Shown here: positions 26,127-36,651 of the stretch, one piece after another
Layout of the letters: the number at the start of each line of letters is the position of its first letter
How positions within the stretch are numbered: the first letter of the stretch is position 1
Assembly: GCA_016704895.1 (NCBI GenBank)
Contig: JADIZG010000008.1
Span: forward strand, 6,001-70,000
Origin: Betaproteobacteria bacterium
Lineage (GTDB): Bacteria; Pseudomonadota; Gammaproteobacteria; Burkholderiales; Casimicrobiaceae
DNA: 64,000 bases
Direction: 5' to 3'
Position numbers and translations under genes: made by a program
The notes under the pieces: generated by a model
What the model saw: the letters and a program-made list of their open reading frames with translations, nothing else
Databases searched by the model: none
Told to the model about the DNA's origin: nothing

Positions 26127-26651
26127 CTAGTCCCGCGGAGGATCCGCGGGCTTGTCGTGCGCGTGCGCGTGATGGCGCGCCCGGCGCAGCAGGAGCCTGA
26201 GCCGCCCGAACGTCCAGTTGTCGTTGACGACGAAGTTGGCGACGCTCGCGATCACGATCGCGACGACGTTCGCGACCAGGTAGTGGACGTGGCCGACGAG
26301 CAGCTTCGTGATCACGAACTGCAGCAGGATGCCCAGCCAGCACGCGACCCCGTACTGGGCGAACTGCAGCACGACCGGCGTCCGGATGTGCTCGCGCCGG
26401 TCGTGCCAGGTCCACAGCCGGTTCCAGGTGAAGTTGTTGATCGTCGCGACGAAGACCGCGAGCGACAGCGAGAAGTTGAGCCGCGTGCCCTCGGGCTCGA
26501 TCGCGCGGAACAGGAACTCCTGCCCGAGGTAGAGCACGACGAGATTGACGACGGTGCCCGACGCGCCGACGACCGCGAAGCGCGGGAACCGGTGGCGCAG
26601 CACCCATCCGACCAGCGGCAGGTGGTAGAGGCGCTGCAGCAGCGGGGTCAC
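26127..26651 (-). CDS. GtrA-family membrane protein
   Basis: The protein has 174 residues, starting with GTG 26651 that overlaps the stop of the GT9 gene. Four transmembrane helices and the motifs RFAVVGASGTVVNLVVLYL, FVATINNFTWNRLWTW and NDNWTF are typical of GtrA, a proposed flippase or anchor for lipid-linked sugars. The C-terminus is His/Arg-rich. It is the last gene of a three-gene operon for glycan modification. Confidence 0.9.
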   Translation of the reverse strand: MTPLLQRLYHLPLVGWVLRHRFPRFAVVGASGTVVNLVVLYLGQEFLFRAIEPEGTRLNFSLSLAVFVATINNFTWNRLWTWHDRREHIRTPVVLQFAQYGVACWLGILLQFVITKLLVGHVHYLVANVVAIVIASVANFVVNDNWTFGRLRLLLRRARHHAHAHDKPADPPRD

Positions 26652-27880
26652 GCCCGCGTGTCCGCGCCGGACGCCGACGGGTGGTCGGCGACCGCGCGCG
26701 CACGCGCGAGCACCTCGTCGGGCGCGATCCGCTTGAGGCACTGGTTGTCGCCGTCGCAGGGCGTGCGCCGGTGGTTGTAGGCGGTGAGGCAGGGCGAGCA
26801 GGGCAGCGCGCGGTGCATGCACTCGACACGGCCGCCGAGCGGCGCGTAGAGCGCCGGCGTCTCGGGGCCGAACAGCGCGACGGTCGGAATGCGCGCCAGC
26901 GGCGAGAACTGCGCCGGTCCGCCGTCGTTGGTGACGAGGAGGGCGGCGTGGCGGAACAGCGCGACCAGCTCGCGCACTGACCGGGTCCAGCCCGCGAGAT
27001 TGACGCAAAGCGGGTTCGCGCAGTGCGCGACGATCGCCTCGCCCTCGGGCCGGTCGGCGGGCAGTCCGATCGCGGCCACCGCGTAGCCGTCGCGCAGCAG
27101 CGCCGTGGACAGCGACTGGAAGTGCGCGAGCGGCCACGCGCGCACCGGAAGCACGCCGCCGCCCGCGTACACGAGCGCGAGCGGCTTGCCGGCGATCGCC
27201 GGGAAGTCGGCGCGCAGCCGTTCGGCGACGTCGTCCAGCTCGCGCTGCGTGAAGTCGAGCATCGGCGACTCGAGCGCGGCGCCGTCGTCGGCCTCGTCCT
27301 TGCCGACCGGCGAGGAGGTCGACTCGATCGCGTTCGCGAGCGTCAGGAACTGGCGCGACATGTGCCGGTACGGGTTGTACATGACGGGCCGGTTGACCAG
27401 CGATCCGCGGTAGAGCCCTTCCTGCGTGTGGCGGTGGAAGCCGACGCGCACCGCGGCGCCCGACAGGTACGAGAAGATGGCGCTGATGCGCGCGAAGAGC
27501 TCGCAGTCGATCACGACGTCGATGCCGGTCGCGCGGAGCCGCCTGAGCGCCGACAGGCTGTCGCGCGCGAACGCGACGAGCGAGCCGTCGTCGATCGCGA
27601 TCACGTTCTCGCGCGGCACGACGCCGAGCATGTCGACGACCTCGCGGTTCTTGCCGAGCAGCAGGATGTGCACGGCGGCGCCGGGATAGCGTTCCTTCAG
27701 GCGCGCGAACATCGGCTGCGCGAGCACGAGGCTCCCCATCTCGGAGAGCAGCACGATCAGGATGTTGCGCGGCGGCGTCGCGGGCGCGCGGCGCGGGAGC
27801 AGCCGGTCGACGAGCGACAGGAACGCGCAGATCGGGACGCCCGCATAGCGGTCGATCGCGCGCTGCGCGTCGATGTTCAT
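26648..27880 (-). CDS. Glycosyltransferase family 9 (heptosyltransferase-like)
   Basis: The protein has 410 residues from ATG 27880. The GT-B fold shows RNILIVLLSEMGSLVLAQPM at the N-terminus and the donor-binding LVTNDGGPAQFSPLARIPTVALFGPETPALYAPLG near the C-terminus. Four or five Cys occur at the end (RALPCSPCLTAYNHRRTPCDGDNQCL), a pattern seen in GT9 proteins of this kind and possibly a metal site. It probably transfers a sugar to lipopolysaccharide or a related glycan. It is coupled by ATGA to the upstream GT39 gene. Confidence 0.87.
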   Translation of the reverse strand: MNIDAQRAIDRYAGVPICAFLSLVDRLLPRRAPATPPRNILIVLLSEMGSLVLAQPMFARLKERYPGAAVHILLLGKNREVVDMLGVVPRENVIAIDDGSLVAFARDSLSALRRLRATGIDVVIDCELFARISAIFSYLSGAAVRVGFHRHTQEGLYRGSLVNRPVMYNPYRHMSRQFLTLANAIESTSSPVGKDEADDGAALESPMLDFTQRELDDVAERLRADFPAIAGKPLALVYAGGGVLPVRAWPLAHFQSLSTALLRDGYAVAAIGLPADRPEGEAIVAHCANPLCVNLAGWTRSVRELVALFRHAALLVTNDGGPAQFSPLARIPTVALFGPETPALYAPLGGRVECMHRALPCSPCLTAYNHRRTPCDGDNQCLKRIAPDEVLARARAVADHPSASGADTRA

Positions 27881-29837
27881 CGGGCCTGCCCCGTTCCGGC
27901 GGCGGCGCGCTCCGGCGCGCGGTAGCCGTAGACGACCCGCGCGTAGTAGCGCCCCGCGGGCGCCCCGTGTTTCCTGGGCTCCAGCGTGCGCACCGGGCCG
28001 AGGCGCGTCGCGCGTCCCGCCACGCGCGCGTCCTCGAGGTCGCCGCGGCTCCGCGCGACCAGGATCAGGTCGCGGCCGTCGAACGCCTGCGGCGGGAACC
28101 AGAACTCGTACATCAGCGCGTCTTCGTCGTAGAACAGGTGCCGGCTCGCGGTGTCGCGGGCGCCGTCGCCGCGCGGGTCGTAGTAGGCCATCTCGTCGGC
28201 GGTGTTGTGCTTGTCGAGGCCGACGACCGCGGGCCGCCGCCCGGTCTCGGCCAGCACCTCGTCCTCGATCGCCTGCACCTGCGCCCGCAGGTCGCGCCAT
28301 CCGGTCTGCAGATAGGCATGGTGCCGGTGCAGGCCTGCCAGACCATACACGGGATAGTAGAACAGCGCGAACGCGAAGCCCACCATCAGCGCGTGCAGCA
28401 CGGGCACCCAGGTCCGCGCGAGCACGCCGGCGAAGGTCCGCTCGCTGCGTCGGCTGCGGACGGCGGCGCGAGGCTCGCGGCGATCATCGGAAGGCCCGCG
28501 AGCCAGATCGGACCGGTCCAGTGCAGCTTGGTCGCCGACCAGAAGCTCGGCACCGCGAACGCGGCGAGCGGGACCAGCGTGAACACGACGACGAACCACC
28601 AGCGGCGACGCGCGGTGTCGCGCGCCGGGTCGGGAGTCGCCGACGTCGAAGGCGCGCGCATCTCCCGGCGTGTCCTGGCGAGCGAGCTCGCCAGGCCCGC
28701 GACCGCCCAGGGCGTGACGATGATCAGGATGTAGAGCAGGAACTGCGGGAACTCGAAGCGCCGGTCGCTCGTCGCGAGGCGGCGGGCGCCCTGGAACGTG
28801 AACGACGCCCAGTCGTGCTGCACGTTCCAGACGATCACCGGCGCGAACACCGCGAGCGCGACGGCGACGCCCGCCCAGGCCCACGGCGAGACGAGCACGC
28901 GGCGCGAGCGCGCGTCCAGCAGCACGAACGCGAAGGCGGCCGCCGGCACCAGGATCATCGAGTACTTGGACAGCATGCCGACCCCGATCGCGACGCCCGC
29001 ACCGATCCACGCGCGCGAGCGGCCGTCGATCAGCGCCCGCTGCAGGTAGTAGAGCGCGGCCGCCCAGGCGGCGGAGAGCGGCGCATCCGGGGTCATCAGC
29101 CAGCCGACGAGGAAGAAGAACGGAAGCGCGGAGGCGAGGAGCGCCGTCCGCAGCGCGATGGCCGGCCCCGCGGCGTCGCGCGCGTAGAGCGTCGCGTACG
29201 CCGCCATCACGCACCACGAGAGCAGCGCCGGCAGGCGCACGAAGAACTCGCCGTCGCGAAGGCTCGTCGCGAGCGCGATCAGCCAGGCGGTGAGCGGCGG
29301 ATGGTCGAGGTAGCCGATGTCGAGGTGCTGCGCGTAGTTCCAGTAGTAGGCCTCCTGCGGGATCAGCTCGAGCTGGCCCAGGTAGACGAGGCGCAGCGCC
29401 AGCAGGTAGGCGATGCCGAGCAGCGCGGCTGCGCGCCATCCGGTGGCCGGATCGCCCGTGCGCGGGACGAACGCGAGGTGCGCGAGTCCGAGCCCGCCCG
29501 CGAGCGCTCCCGCGAGCGCCGCCGGGACGATCGCCACCAGCGGCGGCCAGCCCCATTGCAGGGCAAGGAGCGACAGGACGCCGGCGCGCAGCGCATACGC
29601 GAGCAGCGCGCAGACCACGGCGACGCCGATTCGAAGGTCCGCGATCGCGGCAGCGGGCGTGCCACGCGCCCGCCACAGGATCGCGACGGCCACCGCGGCG
29701 GCCAGCGAAAAGGACGAGGCTTGCGCGACCTCGAGGCGCACGCCCGCGAGCGACAGCAGCGCGAACGCGGTCACGTCCACGATGGTGGCGCCCGAGGCAG
29801 CCATCGCGGCGGCGCGCATCAGCCGGGAGTCCGGCAT
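27877..29837 (-). CDS. GT39-like glycosyltransferase with N-terminal GtrA-like region; frame break near 28443
   Basis: The protein starts at ATG 29837. A GtrA-like N-terminus (residues 1-125 or so, four helices) precedes the GT39/ArnT-type core: LIPQEAYYWNYAQHLDIGYLDHPPLTAWLI with the conserved acidic and His residues, RLPALLSWCVMA and MLSKYSMILVPAAAFAFVLL. At about 28443 the frame shifts and the periplasmic C-terminal domain follows (WVPVLHALMVGFAFALFYYP…VVGLDKHNTADEMAYYDPRG). About 653 residues result. Such enzymes move a sugar from a polyprenyl phosphate donor to lipid A or a glycan in the periplasm. The downstream GT9 and GtrA genes could make and flip the donor. Confidence 0.82.
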
Positions 29838-30115
29838 GGCGCCGGGCGGCGGCGCGTCGCTCGGCAAGACGCCAGGGGTCGGACGACTCAAGGAGGGCCT
29901 TCGAAGGGGGAGCTGGCGGGGCCGCGGTCCGGGTGCGCTCGCGCCCGCGATGGCGCGCGCCGCCGGGGCGACGGGAGGCGCGATTATACGTCGGGCGGTT
30001 TCCCCTGACTCGCGATGGCCCGTGATGGTCGGGACCGGAGGGCAGGGGCGGATCCATGACGGCGGCCCCCGGGTGGTTACAATCACCCTCCCGCAAATCG
30101 GAGAGGCGCGTCGCC

Positions 30116-30313
30116 ATGCCCAACGTCCGCATCGAGCTCTACGCCGGCCGCACGCCCGAGCAGAAAACCGCGTGCGCGCGCGACATCGTCGACGCAGTCG
30201 TGCGAAATCTCGGCGCGCCGCCCGAAGTCGTGCAGGTCGTGTTCGTCGACGTCGAGCGTCACGACTGGCACACGGGCGGCAGGATGCCGCCGCCTGCTTC
30301 CGTGAAGGCGTGA
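30116..30313 (+). CDS. 4-oxalocrotonate tautomerase-like protein
   Basis: The protein has 65 residues from ATG 30116 with a GGAGAGG site. Met removal leaves Pro1, the catalytic base of the tautomerase superfamily (PNVRIELYAGRTPEQKTA). A beta-alpha-beta fold is followed by GAPPEVVQVVFVDVERHDWHTGG, with an Arg/His-containing loop. It may isomerise an unsaturated keto acid. It sits 55 bp before the DadA-like oxidase, so both may act on the same catabolic route. Confidence 0.85.
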   Translation: MPNVRIELYAGRTPEQKTACARDIVDAVVRNLGAPPEVVQVVFVDVERHDWHTGGRMPPPASVKA

Positions 30314-30368
30314 CCTCGATCCCGTCGGAAGACCAGGAAGCCCGGATCCGATCGCCTGACCGTCGATC

Positions 30369-31634
30369 ATGAGCGTTGAACCGGGCAGGCGCGTCGCGAT
30401 CGTCGGAGCGGGGGTCGTGGGCCTCGCCTGCGCGGCCCGCCTGCAGATCCGCGGCTACGCGGTCACGCTGATCGATCCGCGCGACCCGGGCACCCATTGC
30501 TCGTTCGGCAACGCGGGCTGCCTCTCGCGCGCCTCGTGCGTGCCGCTGGGCCTTCCCGGGACCTGGAAGAAGGTGCCGGGCTGGCTGCTCGACCCGAAGG
30601 GTCCGCTCGTCATCCGGCCGAGCTATGCGCTGTCGGTCGCGCCCTGGCTCTGGCGCTTCCGGAAGAACACGACGCTCGAGCGCGTCAACGCGATCGCCGA
30701 TGCGCTGCATGCGCTCCTCGACGGCACCGTCGTGAAGTGGCGGCCGCTCGCGGACTGGGCGGGGGTGCCCGAGCTGATCCGGCAGGAAGGCTATGCGTTC
30801 GCGTATCGCAGCGAAGCGGCGTTCCTCGGCGACGCGCTGGGTCGCGAGCTGCGGCGCGCGCGCGGCGTCCGGATCGACGTGCTGACCGGCGGCGCGATCC
30901 GCGAGTTCGATCCGGCGCTCGCGCCGGAGATCAGCCACCTGGTGGTGCTGCCCGAGCAGGGCCACGTCCCGAATCCGCTGCGCCTGTCGCAGGCGCTTGC
31001 GGTGCGGCTGCGTGCGGGGGGTGCAACGTTCGTCGCACGCGAGGCGACGGGCTTCGAGCTCGCAGGCGGGCGAGTGCAGCGTGTCACGACCAACCAGGGG
31101 CCGGTCGAGACGGACGCGGTCGTGATCGCGGCGGGTGCGCATTCGAACGCGCTCTCGTCGCAGCTCGGTTCCGAGGTCCCGCTCGAGACCGAGCGCGGCT
31201 ACCACGTGATGCTCGCGTCGCCTTCGGTCCAGCCGCGCATTCCGACCGCGTCGGGCGAGGGCAAGTATTTCGCGACGCCGATGGAGGGCGGCCTGCGCAT
31301 CGCCGGTGCGGTCGAGTTCGCGGGACTCGCGGCACCGCCGAACTACGATCGCGCGGACGTGCTGCTCGAAGGCGCGAAGCGGCTGTTCCCGGGGCTTGCG
31401 CACGGAAGCGTCGAGCGCTGGATGGGCCACCGCCCGTCGCTGCCGGACTCGAAGCCGGTCATCGGGCGATCGCCGCGCGCGCGCAACGCGTACTTCGCGT
31501 TCGGCCATGGCCACGTCGGCCTCACCGGAGCGCCCGCCACGGCCGAGATCGTCGCGGCGCTGATCGCGGGGGAAACCCCGGCCATTGACCCGCGACCGTT
31601 CGCCGCGGAGCGGTTCAGCGAAACCGGTCGCTGA
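30369..31634 (+). CDS. D-amino-acid dehydrogenase-like FAD oxidoreductase (DadA family)
   Basis: The protein has 421 residues. The dinucleotide motif VAIVGAGVVGLACAARLQIRGYAVTLID is at residues 9-36. The DadA-like CSFGNAGCLSRASCVPLGLPG and the C-terminal HRPSLPDSKPVIGRSPRARNAYFAFGHGHVGLTGAP are present. The family oxidises D-amino acids or related secondary amines and passes electrons to the respiratory chain. The exact substrate cannot be read from sequence. Confidence 0.87.
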   Translation: MSVEPGRRVAIVGAGVVGLACAARLQIRGYAVTLIDPRDPGTHCSFGNAGCLSRASCVPLGLPGTWKKVPGWLLDPKGPLVIRPSYALSVAPWLWRFRKNTTLERVNAIADALHALLDGTVVKWRPLADWAGVPELIRQEGYAFAYRSEAAFLGDALGRELRRARGVRIDVLTGGAIREFDPALAPEISHLVVLPEQGHVPNPLRLSQALAVRLRAGGATFVAREATGFELAGGRVQRVTTNQGPVETDAVVIAAGAHSNALSSQLGSEVPLETERGYHVMLASPSVQPRIPTASGEGKYFATPMEGGLRIAGAVEFAGLAAPPNYDRADVLLEGAKRLFPGLAHGSVERWMGHRPSLPDSKPVIGRSPRARNAYFAFGHGHVGLTGAPATAEIVAALIAGETPAIDPRPFAAERFSETGR

Positions 31635-32124
31635 TCGCGCCGCTGCGTCGACGGGGCCGTCGTGGGGTCTCGATCCTTGGGCGCGTCGTTGTCCGCACGA
31701 CAAGGGTGCGCGACTCCCGCCGCACCGGGCCTCTGCGGACGAGCGCGAGCGGCCATGTCGAGAAATGCAAGGACCTTGCCATCCGCGTCGCGGACAATCC
31801 GGCACGGAGGCCGGCATTCGCGGCGTCCGCGGCATGGCGGCGGCGCCTCGCCGTCGTCGCGACCAAGGGCGCGACCGACGCGTGGGCGGAACTCCGGCGT
31901 CCGCTGGGGTCAATTTGCGGCGTCGCGGTGATGTCACGGCCTTGTCATTCCCCCGCCCGAAGCTTCCCCCGGCCGCAACCGAGACGGTTCGGCATCGGCC
32001 AAGCTGGCGCGTGAAGCCGGCGACGTGCGATGGAGCGCCGACGGGCGCTTGACCGTACTCAATGGGCCATCGCCCCCGCAGGCGCATCATCGAACCCTGA
32101 AACGATCCTAGAAAAGGCATTGCC
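31635..32124. other. Intergenic region, no gene seen
   Basis: These 490 bp separate the DadA-like gene from the DUF3141 gene. Frames on either strand lack recognisable sequence. The 3' part presumably holds the promoter of the DUF3141-pta-ackA-fabI operon. Confidence 0.4.
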
Positions 32125-34496
32125 ATGGACATGGGCCGACAGCTGGCGCACAGCCAGGACATCTCGACCAAGGTGTCGATCCTCTTCCAGAAGCGCGTGA
32201 AGACGGCGCAGGAGCGCTTCACCGAGCAGTTGAAGAGTGCCTACGAGGACAACGGTGTCGCCGGGATGCTGGCGAACCCGGCGTCCGCGGCGAACCTGTG
32301 GTCCGACTGGTACGCGTACGCGGTGGACGCCGCGCAGCGCTCGGTCCTGTTCTGGGATGCGATGCGCGAGCGCGGCAACGCGTTCGTCGAGCACACGAAG
32401 GCGGGGATGCCGCCGTTGCTGCATTTCGCCCACGAGACGGTGGTGGACGGCCGAAAGCTGCCCCGGCCGGTGAATTACGCGCTCGTGCGCATCGTCCCGC
32501 CGGAGGGGGTGACGGTCGAACCGACGTTCCGTCCCTACGTGATCATCGATCCGCGGGCGGGCCATGGCCCCGGCATCGGCGGCTTCAAGGACGACTCGCA
32601 GGTCGGCGTCGCGCTTCGCGGCGGGCACCCGGTCTATTTCGTCATCTTCTTCCGCGATCCGGAGCCGGGCCAGACGCTGCTCGATGTATGCGAGGCGGAA
32701 AAGGCATTCGTCCGCAAGGTGCGCGAGCTCCATCCCGCCAGTCCGAAGCCCGCGATCATCGGCAACTGCCAGGGTGGCTGGGCCGCGATGATGCTGGCGG
32801 CCTCCGGCCCCGAGGACACCGGCCCGATCGTGATCAACGGCGCCCCGATGTCCTACTGGGGCGGCGCGTGGCAGGAGGGGGAGGGTGACAACCCGATGCG
32901 CTACGCCGGGGGCATGCTCGGCGGAACGTGGCTCGCGTCGATGACCTCCGACATGGGCGACGGCATCTTCGACGGCGCGCACCTGGTCCAGAACTTCGAG
33001 AACCTCCATCCGGCGAACACGTTCTGGGACAAGTACTACCACCTGTACGCGAACGTCGACACCGAGCCGCCGCGCTTCCTCGAGTTCGAGCGCTGGTGGG
33101 GCGGGTTCTACCTGATGAACCGCGAGGAGATCGAGTGGATCACGCGCAACCTCTTCGTCGGCAACAAGCTGTGGACCGGCGGGGCGAAGGCTACGGGCGG
33201 CAAGACGTTCGACCTTCGTGACATCAAGGCGCCGATCGTGCTGTTCGCGTCGATGGGCGACAACATCACGCCGCCGCAGCAGGCGTTCAACTGGGTCGCC
33301 GACGTCTACGGCTCGACCGACGAGATCAAGTCGCGCGGCCAGGTGATCGTCGGCCTCCTGCACCAGGACATCGGCCACCTCGGCATCTTCGTGTCGGGCA
33401 AGGTCGCGAAGAAGGAGCACGCGCAGATCGTCTCGGTGCTGGAGTCGATCGAGATGCTGCCGCCGGGGCTCTACGGCATGAAGATCCACGAGTCGAAGGG
33501 GCGCGACGGCAAGGTCGAGTACGAAGTCGATTTCAAGGAGGTCCGGCTCGAGGACGTCGCCGCGCGCCTGAACCGGTTCGAGCGCAACGACGAGAAGCCG
33601 TTCGAGGCGGTCGCGGCGATCTCCGAGTTCAACCAGCGCGCCTACGAGCTGTTCATGCAGCCGTTCGTGCAGGCGACGTCGAACGAGTTCACCGCGAAGC
33701 TCGGCCGACAGTTCCACCCGCTGCGCTTCCAGCGCTGGCTGGTGTCCGACCTGAATCCGTGGCTTCGCTGGCTCGGGCCCGCCGCCGGCGTCGTCAAGAG
33801 CCAGCGCGCGAGCGCGGGGCCGGACAACGCGCTCACGAAGGTCGAGAAGGCGGCGTCGTCGGCGATCAGCGCGTCGCTCGAGTACTACCGGGCGATGCGC
33901 GACGCGGCCAGCGAGGCGGCGTTCTTCCAGACCTACGGCAGCGTGTTCTCGCTCTACGTCGCGGACAAGAGCGCCGCCGAGCGGAAGTCCCTCGAGCAGG
34001 TCGGCGAAGGGCGCGAGCTTCCGTTCGTGCAGGAGGCGCTCGCCTCGATGTCCGAGGGCGGCTATCCCGAGGCGCTCGCCCGCGCCGCCTGCCTGCTCGC
34101 GCGCAAGGGCGAGCCGCTCCTGCTCACCTGGCTCCAGAAGAAGAAGGAGATCTGGCCGAGTACGCGGACCTCCTGCCGTCGATGCCGATGGACGAATGGC
34201 GGCGTGTGCGGGGCGAGCAGGAGATCATCGTCCGCTACGAGCCCGAGAAGGCGCTCGCGACGCTGCCCGACCTGCTCGCGAAGCGCGAGGACCGCGAAAG
34301 GCTGGCGACGCTGTTCCGGCGCCTGTTCGCCGACGAGCGCATGCGCAAGGCCCGCCCGACGGCCGAGGAGCTCGCGATCGTCGAGCGCATAGGCGAGTCG
34401 CTTGGTGCGAAGGCAGCGCCGCGCGCGAGGAAAGCCGTCGCGCGCAGGGCGCCCGCGCCGGCCGCGAAGAAGCGCGCCATCAAGAGAAAGGCCTGA
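32125..34496 (+). CDS. DUF3141 protein, PhaC-like alpha/beta hydrolase; frame break near 34150
   Basis: The protein of about 790 residues starts at ATG 32125. The hydrolase core shows PYVIIDPRAGHGPGIGGF, the elbow IIGNCQGGWAAMM with Cys215 in place of Ser (as in PHA synthases), Asp in FASMGDNITPP and His in LLHQDIGHLGIF. The remaining C-terminal region is helical. Near 34148, restoring one G (KKEDLAEYADLLPSMPMDEWRR) joins the second frame, which ends in a Lys/Arg/Ala tail (APAAKKRAIKRKA) like DNA-binding tails. DUF3141 genes often precede phosphotransacetylase, acetate kinase and fabI, exactly as here. Whether the protein polymerises or hydrolyses hydroxyacyl-CoA is not established. Confidence 0.85.
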
Positions 34497-34500
34497 CGGC

Positions 34501-35442
34501 ATGGAGCGCAAGCACGAGAAGTACCAGCGGCTGCTCGACTTCTGCAAGGCGCTGCCGCCGACGCCGACGGCCGTCGCGCACCCGTGCGACGAAAGCTCGC
34601 TCAGGGGCGCGGTCGACGCGGCGAAGGAGGGACTGATCGCGCCGATCCTCGTGGGTCCGCGCGCGCGCATCGAGGCGGTGGCGAAGCAGCACGGCATCGA
34701 CATCGCGGGCCTGCCGATCGTCGACGCGCCGTACAGCGAGGCTTCCGCGGCGAAGGCGGTCGAGCTCGTGCGCGAGGGCAAGGCGGAGGCGCTGATGAAG
34801 GGCAGCCTCCACGCCGACGAGTTGATGGGCGCGGTGGTCAGGCGCGAGACCGGCTTGCGCACGTCGCGACGCGTGAGCCACTGCTTCGTGATGGACGTGC
34901 CGTCCTATGCCGAGACGCTGATCATCACCGACGCGGCGGTGAACATCGCCCCGACGATGGCGGACAAGGTCCACATCGTCCAGAACGCGATCGACCTCGC
35001 GCACGCGATGCGCATCCCGGAGGTTCGTGTCGCGATCCTGTCCGCCATGGAGACGGTCAACCCGAGCGTGCCGTCGACGATCGAGGCCGCGGCGCTCTCC
35101 AAGATGGCCGACCGGGGCCAGATCACCGGCGCCCTCGTCGACGGGCCGCTCGCGCTCGACAACGCGATCAGCCTGGAATCGGTCAAGATCAAGAAGATCG
35201 ACTCGCCGGTGGCGGGCCGCGCCAACGTGCTCGTCGTGCCCGACCTCGAGGCGGGCAACATGCTCGCGAAGAGCCTGTCGTTCCTCGCGGACGCCGACGC
35301 CGCCGGCATCGTGCTCGGCGCGAAGGTGCCGATCATCCTGACGAGCCGGGCGGATTCGGTGATGACGCGTCTCGCGTCCTGCGGGATCGCGGTGCTCGTG
35401 GCGCAGGCGCGGCGGGAAGCGGCTGCCAAGGCGATCGGCTGA
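34501..35442 (+). CDS. pta: Phosphate acetyl/butyryl-transferase
   Basis: The protein has 313 residues from ATG 34501, 4 bp after the DUF3141 stop. The PTA_PTB fold is clear: EALMKGSLHADELMGAVVRRETGLRTSRRVSHCFVMDVP, IITDAAVNIAPTMADK, GQITGALVDGPLALDNAIS and VLVVPDLEAGNMLAKSLSFL. It interconverts acyl-CoA and acyl-phosphate. It is about the size of the stand-alone Ptb/Pta domain found in bifunctional hydratase-Pta proteins, without the hydratase part. The next gene makes ATP from the product. Confidence 0.92.
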   Translation: MERKHEKYQRLLDFCKALPPTPTAVAHPCDESSLRGAVDAAKEGLIAPILVGPRARIEAVAKQHGIDIAGLPIVDAPYSEASAAKAVELVREGKAEALMKGSLHADELMGAVVRRETGLRTSRRVSHCFVMDVPSYAETLIITDAAVNIAPTMADKVHIVQNAIDLAHAMRIPEVRVAILSAMETVNPSVPSTIEAAALSKMADRGQITGALVDGPLALDNAISLESVKIKKIDSPVAGRANVLVVPDLEAGNMLAKSLSFLADADAAGIVLGAKVPIILTSRADSVMTRLASCGIAVLVAQARREAAAKAIG

Positions 35443-35444
35443 CG

Positions 35445-36651
35445 ATGGCCGACGCGATCGCCGTCCTGAACGCGGGCTCGTCGAGCCTCAAGTTCTCGCT
35501 CTATGCCGAGACGCCGCAGGACCTGGTGCTGGTGGCGCGCGGGCAGGCCGAGGCGCTCCATACGGCGCCGCGCTTCGTCGCGAAGGACGCCGCCGGAGCG
35601 GTCCTGGACGAGAAGTCGTGGGGCGAGGGCGCGAGCCTCGGCCATGCGGGCGCGCTCGAGCACCTGGTGGCATTCCTGCGCGAGCGCATGACCGAGCACC
35701 GGCTCGCCGGCGTGGGCCATCGCGTCGTGCACGGCGGGCTCGAGTACTCGGCGCCGGTGCGCGTCGACGCGACGATCCTCGACGCGCTCGGCAAGTACGT
35801 TCCGCTCGCGCCGCTGCATCAGCCGCACAACCTCGCGCCGATCCGCGCGCTGCTCGAGCGGTCACCGCAGCTGCCGCAGGTCGCGTGCTTCGATACCGCG
35901 TTCCATCGCGGCCAGCCGCCGGTCGCGCAGGCGTTCGCACTGCCAAGGAGATCACCGACCGGGGCGTGATCCGCTACGGATTTCACGGCCTGTCCTACGA
36001 ATACGTCGCGGGCGTCCTTCCCGGCATCGACGCGCGCGCCGCTTCAGGCCGGACCATCGTGCTGCACCTGGGCAACGGCTCGAGCATGTGCGCGATCTCG
36101 GCGGTCGCAGCGTCGCGAGCACGATGGGCTTCACCGCGGCCGACGGCTGCCGATGGGGACACGCTGCGGCAGCGTCGACCCCGGCGTGCTGCTCTGGCTG
36201 ATGGACGAGCTGAAGCATGGACGCCCGGGCGATCGAGAAGCTCATCTACCAGCAGTCGGGCCTGCTCGGCGTGTCCGGGATTTCGAGCGACATGCGCACG
36301 CTCGAGGCCAGCGACGATCCGCGGGCAAAGGCCGCGATCGACCTCTACGCCTACCGGATCGGTCGCGAGCTCGGATCGCTCGCGGCCGCGCTCGGCGGCG
36401 TCGACGCGATCGTCTTCACCGCCGGCATCGGCGAGAACAGCCGCGGCCTCCGTGAACGGGTCTGCCGCGATGCGGCGTGGCTCGGCGTCGAACTCGACGT
36501 CGCTGCCAACCGCGGCGGCGCCCAACGCATCAGCACCCCGGGCAGCCGCGCGGCGGCCTGGATCGTCCCGACGAACGAGGAGCTGATGATCGCCCGGCAC
36601 ACGAGACGCGTGCTGGGCGCTTCGCCGGCCTCCGCCAGGAACGCACGATGA
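35445..36651 (+). CDS. ackA: Acetate/propionate kinase with four frame breaks
   Basis: The parts together span a normal AckA of about 400 residues: VLNAGSSSLKFSLY (start), GHRVVHGGLEYSAPVRVD, ACFDTAFH, then KEITDRGVIRYGFHGLSYEYVA, IVLHLGNGSSMCAIS, GFTAADGLPMGTRCGSVDPGVLLWLMDELK, MDARAIEKLIYQQSGLLGVSGISSDMR and VFTAGIGENSRGLRERVC. Breaks lie near 35943 (CACTGCCAAGG), 36105, 36150 and 36215. All conserved substrate-binding motifs survive if each break is repaired by one or two bases. Either the consensus is poor here or the gene is a recent pseudogene. The end overlaps fabI by ATGA. Confidence 0.8.

Noticed and set aside
26157..29049. Plus-strand open frames across the GT39-GT9-GtrA genes
   Set aside because: Antisense shadows with low-complexity Arg/Ala/His sequence; the minus strand encodes recognisable membrane and GT proteins.
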